NCBI GenBank assembly: GCA_910575255.1
Contig: CAJTEM010000022.1
Coordinates: forward strand, 30,012-94,011
Direction of reading: 5' to 3'
Source: Lachnospiraceae bacterium
GTDB taxonomy: Bacteria; Bacillota; Clostridia; Lachnospirales; Lachnospiraceae
Length of the DNA: 64,000 bases
The notes beneath the pieces were generated by a model that saw nothing but the letters and a program-made list of their open reading frames with translations, was not told the DNA's origin and did no database searches. This document shows positions 37,984 to 45,161 of this stretch, one piece after another (position 1 is the stretch's first letter; each line of letters opens with the position of its first letter). Both the position numbers and the translations under genes were made by a program.

Positions 37984-39090
37984 TTACCGCAAACATATTT
38001 TAATAATTTTCTCTAAATTTTCTCCTGACAACCCTTCATACACCGGCAGCACCAACACTCTCTTCGCCATCTCCCTTGCACACTCCAGCCTCACCCCGCG
38101 GTACCGGTTCTTAAAGCAGGCCTGATCCGAAGTCAAGGGATAAAAATACTTCCTGGTATAAATCCCCTGCCCTTTCAGCTTGTCATACAGTTCATCCCTA
38201 TTTAAAGGATACTCATCCTCCACCAGAATCGGGAAATATCCATAATTCCGTTTCACCTCCGGCCTATTCTCAAACAGCCGAATCCCCGGCACACTTTTAA
38301 GCTGCCCCTCATACTCCTCGCACAAAGCCTTCCTCCAGGCAATGGCCTCCTCCACATGATTCAGATTACAAAGCCCCATAATGGCGCAAAACTCATTCAT
38401 CTTCCCATTGGCACCAACCGAAACCACCAGTTCCTCCCCGCGGATTCCGAAATTTTTCAGATTAAACAGCCTTTCATAGAATCCCGGATCAGAAAAAGCA
38501 ACCGCCCCGCCCTCTATGGTATGAAACACTTTCGTGGCATGAAAACTAAATATGGAAGCATCACCATAATTTCCGATACCCTTCCCCTTATAAGTCTCCC
38601 CAAATGCATGAGCCGCATCATAAATGACTTTCAGTCCATACTTGTCTGCAATCCTCTGAATCTCCTCCACATTGCACACATTCCCATAGACATGAACCGG
38701 AACTATAGCAACTGTATGCTCCGTGATAAGTCCCTCTATCTTTCTCTCATCTATGGTGCCATCCTCCGGCTTCACATCACAGAACACCGGCTTTAGTCCG
38801 TTGCGCACAATGGCATGGGTTGTGGAAATAAAGGTAAATGGAGTGGTAATCACCTCACCGCCCTCCGGGAGTCCCATAGCCTGAATCGCCATCTCCAGGG
38901 CCATATGCCCGTTCACCATGAGGGACAGCTCCGGCACATCCAGATATTCTTTTAATCTTCCTTCTAACTCCTGATGATACTTTCCCATATTGGTAAGCCA
39001 GTAGCTGTCCCACAGAGGTTTTATGGCTTCTATGTATTCCTTATAAGGAGGCATGGAAGACCGGGTTACAAAAATCTTATCTCCATCCAT
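37984..39090 (-). CDS. DegT/DnrJ/EryC1-family aminotransferase
   Basis: PLP-dependent aminotransferase: TTPFTFISTTHAI, VHVYGN, YDAAHAFGETY and the Schiff-base lysine in SFHATKVFH. 368 residues from ATG 39090, which has AGGA at 9 bases. Family members put an amino group on keto-sugars attached to nucleotides, but no matching 4,6-dehydratase lies next to it. Its real substrate may be the product of the local transketolase. See findings. Confidence 0.93.
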   Translation of the reverse strand: MDGDKIFVTRSSMPPYKEYIEAIKPLWDSYWLTNMGKYHQELEGRLKEYLDVPELSLMVNGHMALEMAIQAMGLPEGGEVITTPFTFISTTHAIVRNGLKPVFCDVKPEDGTIDERKIEGLITEHTVAIVPVHVYGNVCNVEEIQRIADKYGLKVIYDAAHAFGETYKGKGIGNYGDASIFSFHATKVFHTIEGGAVAFSDPGFYERLFNLKNFGIRGEELVVSVGANGKMNEFCAIMGLCNLNHVEEAIAWRKALCEEYEGQLKSVPGIRLFENRPEVKRNYGYFPILVEDEYPLNRDELYDKLKGQGIYTRKYFYPLTSDQACFKNRYRGVRLECAREMAKRVLVLPVYEGLSGENLEKIIKICLR

Positions 39091-39205
39091 ATCTACATTT
39101 CCTTCTGTCAACCGTCATTTTTCAGGCTGCCGCAAGCTCCTTAAGCCTCTGAACCGCGGCAGCGCCAACAGGCTCTGTCCATTCGCATCTGTACATCCCC
39201 GCCGG

Positions 39206-40675
39206 TCACTCCAACACCCCCACATCCTGTATCATCACCGGCATCCCCTTCTCCTGGCACAGCTGCACCAGGGAACTTCCGTCCCCATAATAAGCATCAC
39301 TGAGGGCAATCGCCCGGTCCACATCCGCCGAGTCATCATAAATCCCCCACCCCGCCGCCTTATACGCCTCCACAATCTTCTCATATTCCCTCCAAAGCTG
39401 CGGCCGCATACTCTCAATCGTAGCCTTCATAAGGGGATGGGGTCTCCACAGTAAAGCCACCTCATCCTTATTCTCCTCAAATGCTCCCAGCACATTTTCC
39501 ATCTTCCTGAGCATCTTCTCCCCATGCTCCAAAAACGCCGTCACACTGGTATTATAAAAAATAACCTTTTTCCAGCTCCCGTTTTCTTTCCGGATGATCT
39601 TCAGCCATTCCTCCGGGATCTCCAGTTCTTCCTTTTTCGTGTTCAAAATCTTGTCTACCTTGGGAGAACCGATTCCTAAAATCTTCTCCTCCCAATGCCT
39701 TCGGTTAGCAGCCTCCCGGGTCTTTGATTTGATGCGCCCGTCACCGGATTTCTGCCCATTTGCCAGATGCCCTCCACGGCTGCCGCCCTTTTCTTCGCCA
39801 TTTGCCCCGCTCTCCGGATCATCCATTCCGCCTGCCATGAATTCTGTCATTACCTTTATATAAACCTGGCGCATCTTTTCGGACTGCACAATCACCTGAT
39901 CTGCGTAGATCACCCCAGGAACGGTGCAGAAATGGGCCATTTTCTTCACCGCCTCCTCATTTTCCGGATCCGGCTCGCCCAAAATAAAATAGGGTATATA
40001 AACCAACCGATCTGTAAACTGTTTCAGATTTTTTGCATAAAAAAACGGATGCACACTGGTCACATAATTATATTCATCATATGGATTATGGATAAATATC
40101 ATATCCGGATGATGCTCCGCAAAGTCATAATCCTCATATCTGGTAATCGGCACATAATCCGGGTACTGATCTCCCTCGTAATGCATCTCCTTAAAGCTTC
40201 CGTCAGGATTTTTATCAAAATAGGGAATCGGCACAACATAAGCGTCACAGTCCGGATCCTCGTTGGCTGCTTTCCACACGCTCTCCAAGGAATCCCACAT
40301 AGATGCTTTATAAGGAAGAAACACTGCTTCCCGGCGCACCTTGATATCCTGGCGCACACTATCTTCAATCCTGACCAACAGCTTGCGCAGGCTTTTGTAT
40401 GTTTTGCTTGCATTTAAAGGCAGGTTATGCCAGATCGCTTCATGGATCTGATAAACTACTTCGCAATATTCTTCCAGCAAAGAGATCGTGGGGAATCCCT
40501 CTCCCTCCTCGGCCTCAATCATATTGCCCAGTTCAATCACACCCTCCTGACACTGCTCCAACAGCTCTGAGGATGCATCCCGGTCTTTCCGTTCCATAGC
40601 CCTTTTCACTTCATTATGCGCACGATCCAACAGCTTGATAAAATCTTCTGCTTGTTTTTTCTGTGCCTTCCTCAT
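39206..40675 (-). CDS. CDP-glycerol glycerophosphotransferase-like protein
   Basis: A 489-residue protein with an N-terminal helical, charged half and a C-terminal GT-B-like half. LLWRPHPLM, IYDDSADVDRAIALSDAYYGDGSSLV and GMPVMIQD recall the TagB/TagF family that transfers polyol phosphates. A 40-residue low-complexity insert rich in Gly/Glu/Lys lies near residue 300. ATG 40675 is chosen for AGGA at 8 bases. First gene of the glycan operon. CDP-polyols could come from the two cytidylyltransferases. Confidence 0.65.
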   Translation of the reverse strand: MRKAQKKQAEDFIKLLDRAHNEVKRAMERKDRDASSELLEQCQEGVIELGNMIEAEEGEGFPTISLLEEYCEVVYQIHEAIWHNLPLNASKTYKSLRKLLVRIEDSVRQDIKVRREAVFLPYKASMWDSLESVWKAANEDPDCDAYVVPIPYFDKNPDGSFKEMHYEGDQYPDYVPITRYEDYDFAEHHPDMIFIHNPYDEYNYVTSVHPFFYAKNLKQFTDRLVYIPYFILGEPDPENEEAVKKMAHFCTVPGVIYADQVIVQSEKMRQVYIKVMTEFMAGGMDDPESGANGEEKGGSRGGHLANGQKSGDGRIKSKTREAANRRHWEEKILGIGSPKVDKILNTKKEELEIPEEWLKIIRKENGSWKKVIFYNTSVTAFLEHGEKMLRKMENVLGAFEENKDEVALLWRPHPLMKATIESMRPQLWREYEKIVEAYKAAGWGIYDDSADVDRAIALSDAYYGDGSSLVQLCQEKGMPVMIQDVGVLE

Positions 40676-40740
40676 GTTTTCCATCCTTTCACGCCCTGGC
40701 ACTCCATGTCCCTTGACGTTCAGTGATAATAAATAAGGTA

Positions 40741-41091
40741 TATTGGTCATCTCTGATTTTCACGCCAATCTCTGATGGGCAAATTCCCATCCGATCTCAG
40801 TGTAAATCTTCTCTTTGATGATGTGGGAAATCCCACTTCGCTCTCTGCTACCTCATGGATTGTCTCCCATGCATAGCATGGAGAACTTATGCACGCCTCA
40901 GCATGCTTCTTTTTTCATGTTCACAGAGTCCTGGCCTACCCAATGCGCAGATTTCTGCAAATCTGCCTTCTAATGCCGACTTTTCTTTTTCTATCGCCAG
41001 GGCCTTTACAGGCCGGCTTATCAAGAACACACCTTTTAGTCCTCTCGGTAAAATCCCGGCTCATCGCCGGAACTCAGCTAAAAAGCGGCTC
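40741..41091 (-). ncRNA. Candidate omega-RNA-like structured RNA at the 3' end of the TnpB-like gene
   Basis: This 351-bp part of a 416-bp geneless gap holds a dense series of stem-loops, on either strand. Examples are CCGGC/GCCGG (41055-41070), GCAGATTT/AAATCTGC (about 40947-40966), CCATGC/GCATGG (about 40867-40881), TGGGA/TCCCA and GATGGG/CCCATC. In TnpB loci the guide RNA is read through and beyond the 3' end of tnpB on the same strand, exactly this position. The claim rests on position and visible hairpins only; no covariance model was run. It may instead be an operon leader. Confidence 0.4.
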
Positions 41092-42522
41092 TTATGACCT
41101 TCTTTCCGGATCTGCAGCGCGAATACCGCGGTTCTTCGCATTTTGCGCCGCATTGGTTTTGTCATCCTCCTGATACCCACAGGATACGCAGACAAATTCT
41201 CCCTTTTTCTTATTGCCTATTGCACCGCAACGGCTGCATTCCCTGCTGATGTCTTTACCAAAGACGTCTACCACCTCAACCGATTGTTCCTGGCATTTCT
41301 GAATCAGGCGTTTCCGGATATATCCCCTCTGCCAGAGTGCCGCCATATGGTTCAGCCTGCCACTGGCTCCGCCTGCCCGAGGCCTGGGAAGCTTTGGAAT
41401 CCAAATGATCCGGGGCTTTTCGACCTGCAGGAAACGGTTCAGCTCCTGGTTAATATAGCTGTGCAGTTGCTCCTCGTACCGGTTCTTTCTGGCCGTATAT
41501 TTTTTTCGGCCCGGATTATTCTGACGGTTGCTGTTATAAATTCGGATTTGCTCCCGTATCCAATCTGCATACTCCATCTGGTATGCTCCCAGCTGCTCGC
41601 CATATTTATGGCCCTCATGGGTGGTAAGCATGGTAAGAAGCCCCAAGGATACGCCTACCTGACTGGAATAGTCATCATGGCTGCGAACCTGCACATTCAC
41701 CGGAACCCGGATTTCCAGGCGTTTTTCCTCTGGAAACAGCTTAATGTAGATCTGAGACTCATACCGGTTATTGTCTGTCAGCGGAATGAAAATCCGTTTT
41801 CTCTTTTCCTTTGTGGCAAGATAAATCCCGTGATCTTCATAGCGGTATGCCTTGGCGGATACTGAAAATCCATCTGTCCGATCCGTGTGCAGCTTTTGAT
41901 GGTATTTGCGCACCTGCCTGCACAGATAGCGGCGAAGCCGCTCCGCATCAACACACCCTGCCAGGCATTCATACTTTGCCTGCAGCTCCTTTGGCAAATG
42001 AACCGAAGCCTCATTTACCGCTGCCTCAAAAGCATTATTCACTTTTAAAAGGAAACGGAGATAATGCTTTTCTTCCTTTGACAGCCCTTCGTTTTTTCCT
42101 GCCAGCTCCAATACCTTTGCCTTGGTTCTTGTCCATTGGCTCTTAATATCCGCCAAGGCATCAAACATCGCCAGATAAAAATATACGGATGGCAGACCCA
42201 GCTGCTCCCGCAGCCCACTTCTTGTCATCTCATTTTGAATGGTGTAGCCGGGATAGAGCTTTGCCAGGCTTCCCTTGCCGCCATAACGGGTATACACATA
42301 ATTTTTTACTATGCAGCAATCTTTTGCAATTTCCGAAAGCTTTTCCATATTTTCATCGGAAACCGGCCCCTTGCTGTACTGGTGGATGGTCTTACATATT
42401 GTATCCAGTGGCGCCTGCACTCCCTTTCCATGGCTTTCATGTCCCTGCAATGTTTTGGGTTTCCCAAAAGGTGTAGTTTTTGGGAATTTTATTTTTGCCC
42501 TAAAACAGCTATACCTTATCAT
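41092..42522 (-). CDS. TnpB-like protein lacking two RuvC catalytic residues
   Basis: 476 residues of IS200/IS605 OrfB (TnpB) type. The C-terminal zinc ribbon is intact (CSRCG and CVSCG), as is the RuvC-III DDKTNAAQN. The RuvC-I position reads VGVSLGLL where active enzymes have an Asp (GIDLG), and the RuvC-II strand reads IIWIPKLPRP where active enzymes have a Glu (IVIEDL). It is otherwise full length and open, so not simply decayed. No TnpA gene is present. It may be a nuclease-dead, RNA-guided DNA binder like the described TldR proteins. The start is uncertain: ATG 42522 has no clear binding site. Confidence 0.75.
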   Translation of the reverse strand: MIRYSCFRAKIKFPKTTPFGKPKTLQGHESHGKGVQAPLDTICKTIHQYSKGPVSDENMEKLSEIAKDCCIVKNYVYTRYGGKGSLAKLYPGYTIQNEMTRSGLREQLGLPSVYFYLAMFDALADIKSQWTRTKAKVLELAGKNEGLSKEEKHYLRFLLKVNNAFEAAVNEASVHLPKELQAKYECLAGCVDAERLRRYLCRQVRKYHQKLHTDRTDGFSVSAKAYRYEDHGIYLATKEKRKRIFIPLTDNNRYESQIYIKLFPEEKRLEIRVPVNVQVRSHDDYSSQVGVSLGLLTMLTTHEGHKYGEQLGAYQMEYADWIREQIRIYNSNRQNNPGRKKYTARKNRYEEQLHSYINQELNRFLQVEKPRIIWIPKLPRPRAGGASGRLNHMAALWQRGYIRKRLIQKCQEQSVEVVDVFGKDISRECSRCGAIGNKKKGEFVCVSCGYQEDDKTNAAQNAKNRGIRAADPERRS

Positions 42523-42622
42523 AATATCGTCAAAATATCAATAAACTTAATCTTTTTTTCTATGGATATTTGCCCATAAAATTCCACCGGCGGAAAATTC
42601 CCAAAAACTACACCTTTTGGGA
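42462..42622. repeat. 29-bp perfect inverted repeat flanking 103 bp between divergent genes
   Basis: Arms at 42462-42490 and 42594-42622 are exact reverse complements. Each arm is itself a dyad, TCCCAAAA and TTTTGGGA around an 8-bp centre. The left arm lies inside the 5' coding region of the TnpB-like gene and the right arm lies between it and the lipoprotein promoter. The layout fits an invertible segment or paired operators. Confidence 0.85.
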
Positions 42623-42707
42623 CATCTCCTCGACCTCCGAAAATCAAAGGTTTCCAGCCAAAATATTATTCCTTCTATAACAAATGCACACAAACAAAAA
42701 CCAACCG

Positions 42708-42736
42708 TTGCAGTACGTCAAAAAGCGTGATATGCT
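42708..42736 (+). promoter_or_regulatory. Promoter of the YARHG lipoprotein gene
   Basis: TTGCAG (42708) and TATGCT (42731) with a 17-bp spacer, 67 bp before the ATG at 42803. It lies just outside the 29-bp inverted repeat. Confidence 0.65.
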
Positions 42737-42802
42737 GTCAGCAAGGCCACAATAAAATCAAAGCAGAAAAGCCACGCATTTTTGCAAAATATGGAGACAG
42801 AG

Positions 42803-43909
42803 ATGAAACGCAAAGCCAAAACAAACATCAAAACAATCAACAAAAATATAGCCATACTGGGGGTAAGCCTTCTCATTTTGCTTACCTTAATATCCGCATG
42901 CAGCAATATTTCAAGCGCAAATAAAAACAGCCCGACGCCAACCAGCCAAACGGAGCCTGCCGCCAGTCCCCGCAGGGATCCGTCCTCGTCCCGGGACTCC
43001 ATTGCCCCATCTTCCCTGGAGACCTCCGATTCTTCAGATGCCGAGGCAGAGGTTTCTGACAGCAATTCCGCCATAGAGCAGGACAGGGAAAATGATGGAG
43101 CAAGCGAATATATTCTTCCGGAAAGCAACACAAAATATTTATCCGAGGGGGATCTGTATAACCGGTCAAAAGAAGAATTAAGAATTGCCAGAAATGAAAT
43201 CTATGCCCGCCGCGGAAGGATATTCCAGTCTCAGGATTTGCAGGACTATTTTGAAAATAAGGCCTGGTACAATGGAACCATTGATCCGGCCAATTTCAGC
43301 GAAAGCCTGCTCAATGATTATGAAAAGGCAAATGTGAAATTAATCCAGCGCTGTGAAGATACGGCCCGATCCTTCCCGGAGCTTTCCGACCTTCCCGATG
43401 CCCCCTCAAAAGAGATCATTGACCATTATGGATATGAGTACGGATATTCCGTGCTTTCCTTCCACATAAAAGAAAACTCTCTGAAGGATTGCGGGGAGTA
43501 TTACCAGATCGATGCCACCTACCAGCAGGGAATCCAGGTCCCTGCCGATTTAGAAGACGGGGCACAGATCACTTTGATATTCAATGAATTAACCGGTGAA
43601 ACAAGAACACTGGTTTTTCGTGATAACCATTTTTATCCTCCGAACTCTGAAGATCTCTATGATAGTTTTTACTGCTATCCCTCCCTGGATGGAAAATCGT
43701 TAGTCCTGTATCACGACAGCGAGGACCGGATGGATAAGCCGGTATATGAGGGGAAGCTCTACATTCGGAAGGATGCCACAGAAGAAACTGATATTATGCG
43801 GCAGATCCGGCCGGTGACAAAGGAAATCCTGAACCGGGAAAATTGGTATAACGGAGTCTATTTTGATCAAAAAGGCTATGTGACCCGCCTTGTATATTAT
43901 GGTGATTAA
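42803..43909 (+). CDS. YARHG-domain lipoprotein
   Basis: Lipoprotein signal with a basic start (MKRKAKT), a hydrophobic core and lipobox LISAC. A Ser/Thr/Pro-rich linker of about 60 residues leads to a YARHG domain (LRIARNEIYARRGRIF, then AWYNGTIDPANF). The rest, about 190 residues, is a soluble domain I do not recognise. ATG 42803 has GGAG 6 bases upstream and gives a normal signal peptide; an in-frame TTG at 42782 lies before it. Anchored outside the membrane; function unknown. Divergent from the TnpB-like gene. Confidence 0.87.
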   Translation: MKRKAKTNIKTINKNIAILGVSLLILLTLISACSNISSANKNSPTPTSQTEPAASPRRDPSSSRDSIAPSSLETSDSSDAEAEVSDSNSAIEQDRENDGASEYILPESNTKYLSEGDLYNRSKEELRIARNEIYARRGRIFQSQDLQDYFENKAWYNGTIDPANFSESLLNDYEKANVKLIQRCEDTARSFPELSDLPDAPSKEIIDHYGYEYGYSVLSFHIKENSLKDCGEYYQIDATYQQGIQVPADLEDGAQITLIFNELTGETRTLVFRDNHFYPPNSEDLYDSFYCYPSLDGKSLVLYHDSEDRMDKPVYEGKLYIRKDATEETDIMRQIRPVTKEILNRENWYNGVYFDQKGYVTRLVYYGD

Positions 43910-43937
43910 GACAGCAACGCAGCAGGCCATACCTCCG

Positions 43938-44540
<603 letters not shown>

Positions 44541-44603
44541 TCATACCTCCTGACTCTCAGAAACCGCGGGCAATTTCCAAGGTAATTTCTTTTGTGATAG
44601 AAT

Positions 44604-44769
44604 CTAGTATAACCCGTTTTAAATAACCTTCCGTTTCGCCAGTCTGCTTTCCCGATAGCACAGAGGGAAAATGCTCAACGTAGCCCCACTACGCCTCCGC
44701 TTTTCCCTCTGCACTCTCGGAAAAGTATCCTTGCCGAAACAGAAAGGTATTTAAAACGGGTTATACTAG
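44604..44769. repeat. 166-bp palindromic element A
   Basis: Ends are inverted repeats with 22 matching bases in a row (from CTAGTATAACC), continuing imperfectly for about 37 bp. A second inner pair (CTTTCCCGATAG... with ...CTCTCGGAAAAG) makes most of the element foldable into one long hairpin. No ORF. It lies 64 bp upstream of the recombinase gene. Resembles a small non-autonomous mobile repeat. Confidence 0.8.
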
Positions 44770-44772
44770 TAC

Positions 44773-44974
44773 ATCGTTGCATTAATTCTCGAGTAACCAG
44801 CACTCGCTGTTTACGCCATTGCTGCGTTGGTCTGCGCTCCGCTTCGGTCCGTGCTAAACGTGTGCCACTGGCACACAGCACCGTCAGTCAACGATGCCAC
44901 CGCATCGCTTCCTTCCTCCGCCTTGCACTGACGCAAACATCAAGCACTGATTACTCGAGAATTAATGCAATGAT
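44773..44974. repeat. 202-bp palindromic element B
   Basis: 32-bp ends (44773-44804 and 44943-44974) are inverted repeats with 28 matches, centred on TTAATTCTCGAGTAA. The interior holds further stems, including GTGTGCCA/TGGCACAC. It abuts element A with 3 bp between. No coding capacity of its own. Together with A and a terminator it fills the 621-bp gap 44541-45161. Confidence 0.8.
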
Positions 44975-45043
44975 ATACCAGTGCCTTGCATTCATGTCTG
45001 ATCAAAACAACCCTGATGAGTTTTTATCTCTTTTTTACAACAA

Positions 45044-45087
45044 AAAGGCAGGCTTTATCATGATTATCCATAATAAAGTCTGCCTTT
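45044..45087 (-). terminator. Terminator of the response regulator-kinase operon
   Basis: AAAGGCAG.CTTTAT paired with ATAAAG.CTGCCTTT, 14-bp loop, followed on the minus strand by TTGTTGTAAAAAAG. It sits 75 bp beyond the kinase stop. The other side also ends in T-rich sequence, so it may work in both directions. Confidence 0.65.
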
Positions 45088-45161
45088 GTTTTCCGTCAAT
45101 ATTTCATATATGGCTAACGACAAATCGTCCGTTTTCTGCTACAGCGGGTAAGCCTCCTGTG

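Noticed and set aside
41143..41865. 240-codon plus-strand frame opposite the TnpB-like gene
   Set aside because: No binding site. The zinc ribbon and RuvC pattern on the other strand establish the true frame.
44600..44980. Short open frames within elements A and B
   Set aside because: They are produced by palindromic sequence and have neither binding sites nor protein character.
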